47,142 nucleotides of DNA from JBAXLO01 sp037134755 (lineage in GTDB: Bacteria > Bacteroidota > Bacteroidia > Bacteroidales > JACABE01). Every line of letters starts with the position of its first letter. Position 1 is the first letter of the stretch. This document shows, in pieces, positions 1 to 9,261 of the stretch. The notes beneath the pieces were generated by a model that was given only the letters and a program-made list of their open reading frames with translations, ran no database searches and had not been told where the DNA came from. Both the position numbers and the translations under genes were made by a program. Location of the stretch: positions 1 to 47,142 of the forward strand of contig JBAXLO010000005.1 in NCBI GenBank assembly GCA_037134755.1, in the 5' to 3' direction.

Positions 1-490
1 GACTTCCGAACGTTGGTTTGCCCTTCGCTGATGTGGCGAAGGGCTTCCGAACATTACTTTGCCCTTCGCTGATGTGACGAAGGACTTCCGAACGTTGGTT
101 TGCCCTTCGCTGATGTGGCGAAGGGCTTCCGAACATTGGTTTGCCCTTCGCTGATATGGCGAAGGACTTCCGAACATTACTTTGCCCTTCGCTGATGTGG
201 CGAAGGACTTCCGAACATTACTTTGCCCTTCGCTGGCTCAGCGAAGCACTTCCGAACGTTACTTTACTCATTGTTCCGTTCGGCGAAGGACTTCCGAACA
301 TTGGTTTGCCCTTCGCTGATGTGGCGAAGGACTTCCGAACGTTACTTTACTCATTGTTGCTTTCGGCGATGAGCTTCCGAACCTTACTTTGCCCTTCGCT
401 GTGGCGGCGAAGGGCTTCCGAACGTTACTTTGCCCTTCGCCAAACGGAGCAGTGGCATTCCGAACATTACTTTGCCCTTCGCCCGACTTT
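1..490. repeat. Tandem array of about 12 hairpin units, 41-42 bp each
   Basis: The core CTTCCGAAC recurs at 3, 44, 85, 126, 167, 208, 249, 291, 332, 374, 415 and about 457, so the period is 41 with occasional 42. Within a unit a second core, CCCTTCGC, lies 21 bases after the first, and most units close with GCGAAGG. This gives a hairpin CCTTCGC-N7-GCGAAGG. The period is not a multiple of three and the long open frame across it switches register, so it does not look coding. The array reaches the left edge and may continue outside. It is much more GC-rich than its surroundings. The stretch 490-632 after it is AT-rich and shows nothing else. Confidence 0.95.
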
Positions 491-632
491 ATAAAACACT
501 AAGTAATTATCATTAGCTCTATATCATAAAAATAATCAACTATTTAGCTTTAGCTGATAAAATAATATTATTTATAATGATAACAATTGTGTTAAAATGC
601 TAATGAATCTCGATTATACTCATTTTTTGTTG

Positions 633-640
633 TAACTTTG
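633..640 (+). promoter_or_regulatory. Bacteroidota -7 box (TAACTTTG)
   Basis: TAACTTTG matches TAnnTTTG and lies 26 bases before the start codon at 667. No clear TTG -33 element is seen at the usual spacing, so only the -7 half is supported. Confidence 0.5.
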
Positions 641-666
641 TACTCTAATATCAAGATATTCTTATT

Positions 667-2508
667 ATGAAAAAGTTTTATCTTCTCTTAATTGCAATCT
701 TTACAATAAACATTGCAAATGCACAATCTACAACTTACATTGTGCTTTGTTCGGTTAACGATACTGCTAACGATTATTATCATGCTGCTAAGATATTAAG
801 TACGTATCGAAACGCTCAGATAATACATTTCAACCCCGAAACTGTTGAATATATACTTCCAACACTTATGAATATTGCTCCCAGATATGTTGCGGTAGTG
901 TGTAAACCTACAGAACTTTATATAAATTTTATCCGTAGGTTTATGATGTTAAGCACTCAACTAGATAATGATCCTTTCAGCGATTTTTCTTATGGATATA
1001 TAACAGGAGCTACGGGGCAGGATGTAATTAATTTTGTGAATAATATTATATATGCCGATACACATAACATTGAGAATTACCCTTACTCGGTTGGTGGTTA
1101 TTCGGCCACTTCTCTTAATTATGTTTACACCGGAACCGATGGTTATATGACTTATCTTAATCCTGTAAGCTCTGCAAGTATATGGTTAGAGACCAGTAAT
1201 ACCGGTAGTGGTAAGAATTTCTTTAATGCTAATGCATTTTATATGGCTAACAAAAAGCTTTTAGATATAGGTTATAATGGCGATCCTCATATGCTTTGGT
1301 TATTCGATGGTGGTAATTCTACTCCAACACCTCCTGTGTGGAATTATGATTCTACTAAGATTGAAAACCCCGCTTATGCAAGAGTTGGACTGACAAGTAA
1401 TGATATAGGAGCTTTAAATCTTTATCCGGCAGTTGCTTTTAATGGTGCCTGTCATTCGGGCGAACCTAAAAAAGTAATGGTTGAAGGGGATATTGCTGCA
1501 ACTTTTGGAGATACACAAGGTTCCGTTGAGTTTTATACAATGAGTGATACTTTTAGTTATTGTTTGAATATACTTAAGACAGGCATTACAGGCTACTTTG
1601 CACCTTGCGGAGCTAACAATGCAAACGATCAAGGGGAGGATGTTTATAATGCCTTGTTATATCATGAACCTTTGGGCGACATACAAAAGAGATCTAATGA
1701 TGCTGTTGTTATGGGTTTCTTAGGTAATAGCCCTAATCTTAGAGTATATATTCAAGGTAGTTCAACTTATGATTCTGATATCCTTCCTTCCGGAACATTT
1801 GATCCTAATACTTATTCGGGTGCTAATTCTATGCTTGGTGGAAAAGCTAACAGAATATATTTTGGCGATCCTCTTTATAATCCTTATAAATACAATCATT
1901 CCGATTCCTTAATTCTTACCCGAAGTATTTTTGATTCAATAAATTCAAACTCATTTAATATAACACTTAACTTTAAAAAACCAGATGGATTTTATCCTGT
2001 ATGGGATAAGTTTCATTTTAGTAATACACGTGTATATGCCCCTGTTGAGTTGCCTGCTTATGTTGGTAATATAAGCAATCTAACAGTTATTGATTCTTCC
2101 GGTCCTTATAATTTAGTTGTACATGCTATCGAACATTTCGATGGTAAAACAATCCTTCATATAGAAGTTGATATTCCTAACGATATGTATTCGCCTATTA
2201 ATTATTATATCAAGTTTGGTATAAATTATCTTCCTGTTGGGATAACAAATCTTCAAAAAATAAATAATAATATAGAAGTTTATCCTAATCCTTCAAAGAA
2301 TATTACAACTATACGTTTTGCAAATCCCGAAATGAAAACACATTGTTTAATAATATATAATGCTAAAGGACAAATAATAGAAGAGATAAATAATGTAACA
2401 GATAATGAAATTAAAATAGATAACAGGTATTGGCAAAGTGGAATGTATTTCTTTAAACTATTCAATAATAATAATAATATTGGGCAAGGTAAGTTTATTA
2501 TAGAATAA
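667..2508 (+). CDS. Secreted C25/caspase-fold-like protein with T9SS type A sorting domain
   Basis: A 613-residue exported protein. Residues 1-19 form a signal peptide ending NANAQ. The middle carries segments of gingipain-like (C25) type: a His in GDPHMLWLFDGG and a Cys-His pair at about 262-263 in FNGACHSG, followed by a region about a show of abundance and a final Gly/Pro-rich barrel-like stretch. The last 80 residues (VYPNPSKNITTIRF ... GMYFFKL ... GKFIIE) are a type A T9SS sorting domain, so it should pass the outer membrane and be anchored or released outside. Catalysis is uncertain because the usual His...Cys spacing of C25 enzymes is not evident. It has its own -7 box and stands alone upstream of glmS. 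Confidence 0.65.
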   Translation: MKKFYLLLIAIFTINIANAQSTTYIVLCSVNDTANDYYHAAKILSTYRNAQIIHFNPETVEYILPTLMNIAPRYVAVVCKPTELYINFIRRFMMLSTQLDNDPFSDFSYGYITGATGQDVINFVNNIIYADTHNIENYPYSVGGYSATSLNYVYTGTDGYMTYLNPVSSASIWLETSNTGSGKNFFNANAFYMANKKLLDIGYNGDPHMLWLFDGGNSTPTPPVWNYDSTKIENPAYARVGLTSNDIGALNLYPAVAFNGACHSGEPKKVMVEGDIAATFGDTQGSVEFYTMSDTFSYCLNILKTGITGYFAPCGANNANDQGEDVYNALLYHEPLGDIQKRSNDAVVMGFLGNSPNLRVYIQGSSTYDSDILPSGTFDPNTYSGANSMLGGKANRIYFGDPLYNPYKYNHSDSLILTRSIFDSINSNSFNITLNFKKPDGFYPVWDKFHFSNTRVYAPVELPAYVGNISNLTVIDSSGPYNLVVHAIEHFDGKTILHIEVDIPNDMYSPINYYIKFGINYLPVGITNLQKINNNIEVYPNPSKNITTIRFANPEMKTHCLIIYNAKGQIIEEINNVTDNEIKIDNRYWQSGMYFFKLFNNNNNIGQGKFIIE

Positions 2509-2512
2509 ATTG

Positions 2513-2520
2513 TAATTTTG
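2513..2520 (+). promoter_or_regulatory. Bacteroidota -7 box (TAATTTTG) probably for glmS
   Basis: TAATTTTG begins four bases after the stop of the preceding gene. Transcription from it would give glmS a leader of about 125 bases. No glmS-ribozyme-like fold was recognised in that leader. Confidence 0.45.
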
Positions 2521-2651
2521 CAGCAGTTTTAATAACAAAATTAAATAAACAAAGATTATTAAATGGTGTTATGTTTAAAAGACATGACTTAGTAAGATAT
2601 TTATATATTTTAACGTAAATCAAAATTAATTAGAAACTAAATTATATTATT

Positions 2652-4490
2652 ATGTGTGGAATTGTAGCATATATTGGGCCAAAGGAGGCTTATCCAATAT
2701 TAATTAAAGGCCTGCATCGATTGGAATATAGAGGTTATGACAGTGCAGGGATTGCAATATTAAACAGTAAACTTAGTGTTTTTAAATGCAAAGGTAAGGT
2801 AGCCGAACTCGAAAACTTTGTTAAAGATAAAGACCTTCACGGAACAATCGGGATAGCTCATACACGTTGGGCTACTCATGGTGAACCTAACGATGTTAAC
2901 GCCCATCCTCATTACTCTCAATCCGAAAGCTTAGCTCTTATTCATAATGGTATTATCGAAAACTATTCTATTTTAAAAGAAGAGCTTATTCACAATGGTT
3001 ATACCTTCTCGAGTAATACAGATACAGAGGTTTTAGTACAATTAATTGAGTTTATAAAAGATTCGAATAAAGTAAGTTTATTTGATGCTATTCAGTTGGC
3101 CTTAAATCAGGTTATAGGTGCTTATGCAATTGTAGTAATCTCTAAAGATGATCCTGATACGTTGATAGCTGCCCGCAAAGGTAGTCCTTTAGTAATAGGT
3201 ATCGGCGAGGATGATTTCTTCTTGGCTTCGGATGCTACTCCAATTATTGAATATACTAAGAACGTTGTTTATCTTGACGATGAAGAGATTGCTATTCTAA
3301 GAAGAGGAGAAGAACTTAAAGTTAAAACAATAAAGAATGTTGAGAAGACTCCTTTAATACATAAACTTGAACTTAGCTTAAGTGCCTTAGAAAAGGAAGG
3401 TTTTGATCATTTTATGTTGAAAGAAATCTATGAACAACCTAAAACTATCAGAGATAGCTGTAGAGGTCGTATTCAAAAGGAAATAAGTCATATTACTTTG
3501 GCAGGAATTATCGATCATAAAGATAAATTTTTAAAAGCTAAAAGGATTATCATTACAGCTGCCGGAACTTCGTGGCATGCAGGTTTGGTTGGTGAATATC
3601 TGTTTGAAGAACTTACGCGTATTCCTGTAGAAGTGGAGTATTCATCGGAGTTTAGATATAGAAATCCTATTATTGATAAAGATGATATTCTTATTGCAAT
3701 CTCACAATCCGGGGAAACAGCCGATACACTTGCAGCTATTGAGCTTGCTAAGTCAAGAGGGGCCTTTATTTATGGTATTTGCAATGTTGTTGGTTCTTCG
3801 ATTGCGCGTGCTTGTCATACCGGTTCTTTTACACATGCCGGTCCTGAAATTGGTGTAGCTTCAACAAAAGCTTTTACTGCTCAGGTAACTGTTTTAACAT
3901 TGATTGCTCTGGCAATAGCTCAGGAAAAAGGTACAGTTGACAAAGCTAAATTCACTAAGATTGTAAATGAACTCGAATCTATTCCCGATAAGGTTACACA
4001 AGTTTTAAAACTAGATGATAAGGTTAAAGAGATTGCAAAGATGTTTACCTATGCACGAAATTTCCTATACTTAGGAAGAGGTTACAACTTCCCTGTTGCT
4101 TTGGAAGGTGCTCTTAAACTTAAGGAAATCTCTTATATACATGCCGAAGGTTATCCTGCTGCCGAAATGAAGCACGGACCTATTGCTTTGATAGATGCTG
4201 AGATGCCGGTGGTAGTTATTGCAACTAATAAAGGGACTTACGAAAAAGTAATAAGTAATATTCAAGAAGTAAAAGCACGTAAAGGTAGGATTATCTCTAT
4301 CATAACCGAAGGCGATGTTACTGTTAAGGAACTTTCTGATTTCTATATTGAGATCCCAGAAACATTAGGAATGTTAATACCTATATTGGCTTCCATTCCA
4401 CTTCAATTACTAGCATATCATATTGCTGTCTTCAGAGGTTGTAATGTTGATCAGCCACGTAATCTGGCAAAATCTGTAACCGTGGAGTAG
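2652..4490 (+). CDS. glmS: Glutamine--fructose-6-phosphate aminotransferase (isomerizing)
   Basis: Makes glucosamine-6-phosphate from fructose-6-phosphate and glutamine, the first committed step to UDP-GlcNAc for peptidoglycan and lipid A, in the cytoplasm. The 612-residue length is typical. The protein starts MCGIVAYIGP, so the N-terminal nucleophile is Cys2. The glutaminase domain (about 1-220) contains RGYDSAGIA and HTRWATHG. Two SIS sugar-isomerase domains follow (SQSGETADT near 355-363; GRGYNFPVALEGALKLKEISY near 475-495). The C-terminus LAKSVTVE is the family's conserved end. The start is fixed by Cys2. A strong bidirectional terminator follows at 4648-4686. Confidence 0.97.
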   Translation: MCGIVAYIGPKEAYPILIKGLHRLEYRGYDSAGIAILNSKLSVFKCKGKVAELENFVKDKDLHGTIGIAHTRWATHGEPNDVNAHPHYSQSESLALIHNGIIENYSILKEELIHNGYTFSSNTDTEVLVQLIEFIKDSNKVSLFDAIQLALNQVIGAYAIVVISKDDPDTLIAARKGSPLVIGIGEDDFFLASDATPIIEYTKNVVYLDDEEIAILRRGEELKVKTIKNVEKTPLIHKLELSLSALEKEGFDHFMLKEIYEQPKTIRDSCRGRIQKEISHITLAGIIDHKDKFLKAKRIIITAAGTSWHAGLVGEYLFEELTRIPVEVEYSSEFRYRNPIIDKDDILIAISQSGETADTLAAIELAKSRGAFIYGICNVVGSSIARACHTGSFTHAGPEIGVASTKAFTAQVTVLTLIALAIAQEKGTVDKAKFTKIVNELESIPDKVTQVLKLDDKVKEIAKMFTYARNFLYLGRGYNFPVALEGALKLKEISYIHAEGYPAAEMKHGPIALIDAEMPVVVIATNKGTYEKVISNIQEVKARKGRIISIITEGDVTVKELSDFYIEIPETLGMLIPILASIPLQLLAYHIAVFRGCNVDQPRNLAKSVTVE

Positions 4491-4647
4491 TTTGAAATGG
4501 GTGTAAGTTGATTTTTTGTCTACTTAGAGTTAAAAACAAAAGACTTTTTTATAATAATATTTAAACCTTACAAGCATCGTCGCATAATCGTACTACTCCT
4601 GTTAGTATTTAATCAATGCATTAAAAGATTTCTTGCAGATTTAAGAA

Positions 4648-4686
4648 AATTAAAAAGCTCCTTCTTTTGAAAGGAGCTTTTTAATT
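4648..4686. terminator. Bidirectional intrinsic terminator between glmS and the MFS gene
   Basis: A perfect 16-base inverted repeat (AATTAAAAAGCTCCTT and its complement) with a 7-base loop. The A and T runs on both sides serve as a U-tract in either direction. It lies between two convergent genes, which fits use from both sides. The stretch 4491-4647 before it shows no gene. Confidence 0.9.
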
Positions 4687-4701
4687 AATATAAAGATGTT
4701 T

Positions 4702-6102
4702 TTAATGTTCGATATTAGGTTTTTCTAGACCATAACCTTTTTTCTTGTCTTCTATTTTTAATAAGAAAGCAAATATAAGAGCAAGAACACCAAAACTAGT
4801 GAATATTAACATAGGTGGCGTATAATTATATTGTGTCATCTCCTGACCTCCGATCGTTACTTTACCAACTATGCAGAACTTATTTAAAACCCAACCAATT
4901 AAAGCAGGTGCACACATCAAAGCCCATGCGTTTTGTAAGAGAAAAATAAGAGCATATGCAGTACCCAATTGCTTTTCAGGAATAATCTTTGGAACTGAAG
5001 GCCACATAGCTGAAGGCACAAGCGAAAATCCAATGCCTAATAATAACATTAATACAATGGCGATACTAAAATGGTTAAGGAATGATAAGGAGAAAAGGAA
5101 ATGTACCATAATAATGATGAGAGAACCAATAATCATAATAGTAGCACCCTTGCCCTTACGGTCGTAAAGGCTTCCAAAGAATGGTGTTAGGATGATAGTA
5201 CCAAAAGGAAGTAGTCCAGGAATAGAACCAGCCCAGTTTTCGTCAACACCATATTTTAATACCATTAAATTTGTTGCATACTTTAAAAAAGGAAATACTC
5301 CTGAATAAAATAGTGCACAAAGAATTGCTATATACCACCAACCTTTATTTGTAATTATTTTCCAAATATCTGACATTTTAAATGCTTCTTCATCATCAAC
5401 CACGTTGTTAAGCTTATCATAAGCTTCCTGTGAAACATCAAGTTTCTTGTCTTGGAAAGTGTAAACGAAATATGCTAATAAACCAATACATAGCATAATT
5501 AAACCTCCAAGAATTGGGAAAGACACATGACCAAAAGCTTTAGCTATAGGGAAAGCAGTTGAAAGAGCAAAAGCAGTTCCAAGTCTGGCAATTGCAACCT
5601 GAATACCCATTGCTGTAGCCATCTCTCGCCCCCTAAACCATTTGACCGTAACCTTTGAGACCGTAATCCCCGCGACTTCTATCCCTACACCAAATATTGC
5701 AAAACCTAATGAAGCAATCCAAACTTGAGCAGGATATGTCCAAAAAATAACATGCCAGTTAATTCCATCAAGAACATGAGTAGAAATTGCCCAATATTTA
5801 ATCCCTGCACCTAATACCATAACTAATGCTGAAGTTATTCCGGTAAAACGTACACCCATTTTATCTAATATTATCCCACCGAATAATAAAAATAAGAAGA
5901 ATACATTGAACCAACCATAGGATCCGGTAAACCAACCATAGTCGGCACTATTCCAATGTAATTGTTTATCTAACATCCCTTCTAATGGAGACATAACATC
6001 TGCAAAGAAGTATCCTGCAAACATTGTAAATGAAACTATTGTTAAAGCAGCCCATCGAGCAGCTTTCGATTCGCTTAGAATCTTATGAATCTTTTCAGTC
6101 AT
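4702..6102 (-). CDS. Major facilitator superfamily transporter
   Basis: A 466-residue inner-membrane carrier with about 12 hydrophobic segments in two halves and a charged central loop (around residues 215-245, KKLDVSQEAYDKLNNVVDDEEAF). The first half holds the MFS loop motif in GGIILDKMGVRFTG (about 75-90), and the second half has a related SLYDRKGKG. The early stretch DVMSPLEGMLDKQL...YGWFTGSYGWFN resembles the MFSD1-like/NarK-like branch of the superfamily. That is only a resemblance, and no substrate can be named. It is monocistronic, divergent from tadA, with a -7 box at 6136-6143 and a shared terminator with glmS. Confidence 0.85.
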   Translation of the reverse strand: MTEKIHKILSESKAARWAALTIVSFTMFAGYFFADVMSPLEGMLDKQLHWNSADYGWFTGSYGWFNVFFLFLLFGGIILDKMGVRFTGITSALVMVLGAGIKYWAISTHVLDGINWHVIFWTYPAQVWIASLGFAIFGVGIEVAGITVSKVTVKWFRGREMATAMGIQVAIARLGTAFALSTAFPIAKAFGHVSFPILGGLIMLCIGLLAYFVYTFQDKKLDVSQEAYDKLNNVVDDEEAFKMSDIWKIITNKGWWYIAILCALFYSGVFPFLKYATNLMVLKYGVDENWAGSIPGLLPFGTIILTPFFGSLYDRKGKGATIMIIGSLIIIMVHFLFSLSFLNHFSIAIVLMLLLGIGFSLVPSAMWPSVPKIIPEKQLGTAYALIFLLQNAWALMCAPALIGWVLNKFCIVGKVTIGGQEMTQYNYTPPMLIFTSFGVLALIFAFLLKIEDKKKGYGLEKPNIEH

Positions 6103-6135
6103 ATTGATTATTTAATTTAAAAATATTTAATTCAG

Positions 6136-6143
6136 CAAAACTA
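6136..6143 (-). promoter_or_regulatory. -7 box for the MFS gene
   Basis: On the minus strand the sequence reads TAGTTTTG, a match to TAnnTTTG, 33 bases before the start codon at 6102. No clear -33 TTG was found. Confidence 0.45.
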
Positions 6144-6226
6144 AGATAAAATTCCGATATTTGCAGCATAATAATTCATTTTATTAAAAATTAACTAAAA
6201 TACTATATACAAATAACTAAAATAAC

Positions 6227-6682
6227 ATGACAATAATTGAATTTAACGACGAATATTTTATGCGAGAAGCTTTAAAAGAGGCTAAAGCAGCTTTTGAAGA
6301 TGGTGAAGTTCCGATTGGAGCAGTAATTGTTGCCAATGGTAAAGTGATTGCAAAAGCTCATAACCTTACTGAACGCTTAACAGATGTAACTGCTCATGCA
6401 GAGATGCAAGTGTTTACAGCTGCCGAGAACTATTTCGGAGGCAAATATCTTCAGGATTGCATCTTGTTTGTAACTCTTGAACCTTGTGTTATGTGTGCGG
6501 GTGCTTCCTACTGGACTCAGATTGGTAAGATAGTTTATGGTGCTAAGGACGAAAAACGAGGTTATTCAATCTATGGAAATAATTTTCTTCATCCTAAAAC
6601 AACTATTAAAGGTGGTGTATTAGAGAAAGAATGCTCTGAATTAATAACGACTTTCTTTAATAATAAAAGGAAGGGGGATTGA
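6227..6682 (+). CDS. tadA: tRNA-specific adenosine deaminase
   Basis: Deaminates the wobble adenosine (A34) of tRNA-Arg(ACG) to inosine, using a zinc-activated water. The 151-residue protein is of normal length and has the deaminase signature: His57-Ala-Glu59 (zinc ligand and proton shuttle) and Pro86-Cys87-Val-Met-Cys90 (the other two zinc ligands). The N-terminal EDGEVPIGAVIV and the C-terminal helix are also typical. The related guanine/cytosine deaminases share this core, but the MREALKEAK start and PCVMCAGA favour TadA. It begins a plus-strand group with meaB and rnhA, although meaB has its own -7 box. Confidence 0.93.
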   Translation: MTIIEFNDEYFMREALKEAKAAFEDGEVPIGAVIVANGKVIAKAHNLTERLTDVTAHAEMQVFTAAENYFGGKYLQDCILFVTLEPCVMCAGASYWTQIGKIVYGAKDEKRGYSIYGNNFLHPKTTIKGGVLEKECSELITTFFNNKRKGD

Positions 6683-6722
6683 TTAACCTAAAATTCTTTT
6701 CGATACATTGATACTTTTATAC

Positions 6723-6730
6723 TAATTTTG
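6723..6730 (+). promoter_or_regulatory. -7 box for meaB
   Basis: TAATTTTG, a TAnnTTTG match, lies 80 bases before the meaB start codon. The -33 element is not clear. Confidence 0.4.
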
Positions 6731-6810
6731 CATAAAAATATCAAAAACATCATAATAATAAAAAAGGTTATCGTTTAATTGTTTAGCTTTGGATCTAAAA
6801 TCGAAATCAA

Positions 6811-7911
6811 ATGACTGAAAAGAGCAATAAATATAAGTCGGCACTAAAGGTTCAGGAGGGGATTGAACAACCATCTTCAGTTAATGCTGATTATCTTAAG
6901 CAAATTAAGGCAAACAAGCAGGCGTTGCTCACACTTGATGCTTTTGTTGATGGGATATTAAGCGGAAACAGAACTATCTTAAGTAAGGCAATTACACTTA
7001 TCGAGAGTTCGCTGAGCGAGCATCAGAAATTAGCTCAGCAAATTATTGAAAAATGTTTACCCTTGGCGGGAAATTCAATTCGATTAGGTATTACCGGTGT
7101 TCCGGGAGTGGGCAAAAGTACTTTCATTGAGGCATTAGGAAAACATATAACCAACAGCGGACATAAACTTGCTGTACTTGCAATAGACCCTAGTAGTGAA
7201 CGCTCGAAAGGAAGTATCCTAGGTGATAAAACACGAATGGAAGAACTTGCCGTAGACCCAAATGCTTTTATCCGTCCTTCTCCTTCAGCAGGTTCGCTTG
7301 GTGGTGTAGCTCGAAAGACAAGAGAAATTATCATTCTATGTGAAGCTGCCGGTTTTGATACTATATTTGTAGAGACAGTTGGAGTGGGGCAGTCAGAAAC
7401 TGCTGTACATTCAATGGTTGATTTCTTTTTATTGTTGATGCTTGCTAATGCCGGCGATGAGTTGCAAGGGATTAAAAGAGGTATCATGGAAATGGCAGAT
7501 GCCATAGCTATTAATAAAGCCGATGGTGATAATATACAAAAAGCAAATCTTGCAATGGCTCAATATAAGAATGCTTTGCATCTATTTCCACCTACTGAAT
7601 CAGGATGGATTCCACAGGTTACAACTTGCTCGTCGTATACCAGAGAGGGTATTGCTAATGTCTGGAATATAATTACAGATTATGTTACTTACACAAAAGG
7701 GAACGGCTATTTTAGAGGCAAAAGGCAAGAACAATCAAAGAATATTATGTTGGAGACCATTAATGATTTTCTAAAAGATAACTTTTATTCAAATAAGATA
7801 GTTACAACACTTATCCCAAAGATACAAAAAGAGATACTCGAAGATAAACTAAGCTCCTATATGGCTGCTCAAAAGCTATTGGATGAATATTATAAAAGTA
7901 TTGAGAAATAA
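6811..7911 (+). CDS. meaB: Methylmalonyl-CoA mutase-associated GTPase MeaB
   Basis: A G3E-type P-loop GTPase that loads and protects the adenosylcobalamin cofactor of methylmalonyl-CoA mutase. It is 366 residues, the usual length for MeaB/ArgK. Visible motifs: Walker A GVPGVGKST (96-104), LAIDPSS, the switch segment VETVGVGQSE with the Asp/Glu-type Mg site, and the base-recognition motif NKADGDN. The mutase itself is not in the window. A broken methylmalonyl-CoA epimerase end at 13.4 kb is the only other trace of that pathway here. The gene is followed after 24 bases by rnhA, probably on one transcript. Confidence 0.95.
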   Translation: MTEKSNKYKSALKVQEGIEQPSSVNADYLKQIKANKQALLTLDAFVDGILSGNRTILSKAITLIESSLSEHQKLAQQIIEKCLPLAGNSIRLGITGVPGVGKSTFIEALGKHITNSGHKLAVLAIDPSSERSKGSILGDKTRMEELAVDPNAFIRPSPSAGSLGGVARKTREIIILCEAAGFDTIFVETVGVGQSETAVHSMVDFFLLLMLANAGDELQGIKRGIMEMADAIAINKADGDNIQKANLAMAQYKNALHLFPPTESGWIPQVTTCSSYTREGIANVWNIITDYVTYTKGNGYFRGKRQEQSKNIMLETINDFLKDNFYSNKIVTTLIPKIQKEILEDKLSSYMAAQKLLDEYYKSIEK

Positions 7912-7935
7912 TAACATTGAATCATTAAATAAAGA

Positions 7936-8559
7936 ATGGCAAAACAGAAGTATTACGTAGTTTGGAAAGGTGTGAAACCCGGCATATATGATTCATGGAC
8001 TGAATGTGAGAGACAAATCAAAGGTTTCGATAGCGCACTTTATAAATCGTTTGAAAGTATTGAGATTGCTACAAAAGCATTTAAATCACCTCCACATCAT
8101 TATCTATACAAACCAAAGACAGCACAAGAGAAATTAACTAACAAGAATGCAAAACCGATAGTACCCAGCATATCTGTGGATGCTGCATGTGCAGGAAATC
8201 CGGGTGTAATGGAATATCAGGGTGTGGATACCGCAACAAAACAATTAATATTTCATCAGGGGCCATTTCCTTTAGGAACTAATAACATAGGGGAGTTCTT
8301 AGCTCTTGTTCATGCGCTGGCAATGTGTAAGCAAAAAGGTTGGACTTATCCTATTTATACTGATTCGGCAACAGCATTGGCTTGGCTTAAACATAAGAAA
8401 GCTAAGACTAAACTAGAGAGAATTCCTAAGAACGAAGAACTGTTTAATCTCGTTGAAAGGGCCGAAACATGGCTTGCAAATAACAGTTGGGATAATGTAG
8501 TTATAAAATGGGATACAGATAACTGGGGTGAAGTTCCTGCTGACTTCGGGAGGAAATAA
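7936..8559 (+). CDS. Ribonuclease H with N-terminal viroplasmin domain
   Basis: Cleaves the RNA strand of RNA-DNA hybrids. It is 207 residues. Residues 3-45 (KYYVVWKGVKPGIYDSW...CERQIKGF) form the hybrid-binding viroplasmin/caulimovirus VI domain. Residues about 75-207 form the RNase H fold, with acidic residues in SVDAACAGNPG, in NNIGEFLALVHAL, in YTDSATALAWL and in the last block WGEVPADFGRK. This resembles the eukaryotic RNase H1 layout found in many Bacteroidota. The final 36 bases reappear at 9473-9508 beyond the HEPN/MNT pair, with only synonymous changes, so this gene end has probably taken part in a recombination or insertion event. Confidence 0.93.
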   Translation: MAKQKYYVVWKGVKPGIYDSWTECERQIKGFDSALYKSFESIEIATKAFKSPPHHYLYKPKTAQEKLTNKNAKPIVPSISVDAACAGNPGVMEYQGVDTATKQLIFHQGPFPLGTNNIGEFLALVHALAMCKQKGWTYPIYTDSATALAWLKHKKAKTKLERIPKNEELFNLVERAETWLANNSWDNVVIKWDTDNWGEVPADFGRK

Positions 8560-8584
8560 GATATAATTTTACGGATTTAGATCT

Positions 8585-8902
8585 TTAATTAATTTCTAAT
8601 CCCTCATTTCTTATTACTTCAATAATCAAAGAAGAATCATCTGTAATAAATCGTTGTAATCCAATTGCAATAGGCTCTATCCTATAGTCAATCCTATATT
8701 TTGGAGACCATGGTTTTGATAAAATAATGTCATCATCAGTATCAAAAGCTTCTGAAACTAATAAAACATCTATATCACTATCATCGGTTGCCTGATTTCT
8801 GGCATAACTTCCGAATAGGTATGCTTTATTGATCACTATCCCTGCAGTATTAAGATTATTAATATATCTACGTAAGATATTTATAGCATCTTTTTGAAGC
8901 AT
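8585..8902 (-). CDS. MNT-type nucleotidyltransferase, probable antitoxin
   Basis: A minimal nucleotidyltransferase of 105 residues. The signature is complete: Gly31-Ser32 (FGSYARNQ) followed by Asp43-Ile-Asp45 (SDIDVLLVSE), the metal-binding pair. In characterised MNT-HEPN toxin-antitoxin modules this protein neutralises the HEPN partner by adding AMP to it. That is known for the family and inferred here. Its start codon lies inside the end of the HEPN gene (22-base overlap), so the two are translationally coupled with HEPN first. It converges on rnhA with only 25 bases between the stops. Confidence 0.9.
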   Translation of the reverse strand: MLQKDAINILRRYINNLNTAGIVINKAYLFGSYARNQATDDSDIDVLLVSEAFDTDDDIILSKPWSPKYRIDYRIEPIAIGLQRFITDDSSLIIEVIRNEGLEIN

Positions 8903-9261
8903 TGTAATAAATTTTTAGTTTTAATAAGATAATTGTTAATTATTTCAGCTGATGGTTTTTTGGGATAGAATTCAGGATAACGACCTTCAAGCTGATATTT
9001 CATAAGTATCTGTATAAAATCTGATTGCTCTTCAGTAATCTCTATTTCAGAAATTCCGATTAAATAAAATAAATCATGTGAACGAACAGGAATATTTTCG
9101 GTTTTCTTTACAATTAATGCTTTTATGATTTTTTCGATACTTAAATGACAAAAAAACATTCCTTCAATAAATTTGCTGGATGTAATCAGAATTGCTGATG
9201 TTTCGATGTCATTTTCGGCTGAATTACACCAGTAATCTATTTGTTTTGCTACATTTATCAT
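8881..9261 (-). CDS. HEPN-domain protein, probable toxin of an MNT/HEPN pair
   Basis: A 126-residue all-helical protein of HEPN type. The helical core reads YWCNSAENDIETSAILI ... HLSIEKIIKALIV, and the conserved block is VRSHDLFYLIG (Arg60, His62, Asp63). Several HEPN proteins of such pairs are ribonucleases with an R-x4-6-H site. That exact motif is not evident here, and this version resembles the HEPN branch whose conserved feature is the H-D-L block, so RNase activity is not certain. It is first in a two-gene operon with the MNT gene. A minus-strand -7 box candidate (TAATTTTG) lies at 9333-9340. The pair is flanked by two copies of the rnhA tail. Confidence 0.85.
   Translation of the reverse strand: MINVAKQIDYWCNSAENDIETSAILITSSKFIEGMFFCHLSIEKIIKALIVKKTENIPVRSHDLFYLIGISEIEITEEQSDFIQILMKYQLEGRYPEFYPKKPSAEIINNYLIKTKNLLQCFKKML

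Noticed and set aside
1..490. CRISPR array
   Set aside because: Units are contiguous repeats without unique spacers of constant length, and no cas genes are present.
141..494. 117-residue open frame on the plus strand
   Set aside because: It runs through the 41-bp hairpin array; the period is not a multiple of three, the codons are untypical and no domain is visible.
2521..2651. glmS ribozyme in the glmS leader
   Set aside because: No conserved ribozyme core was recognised, and the element is known mainly from Firmicutes.
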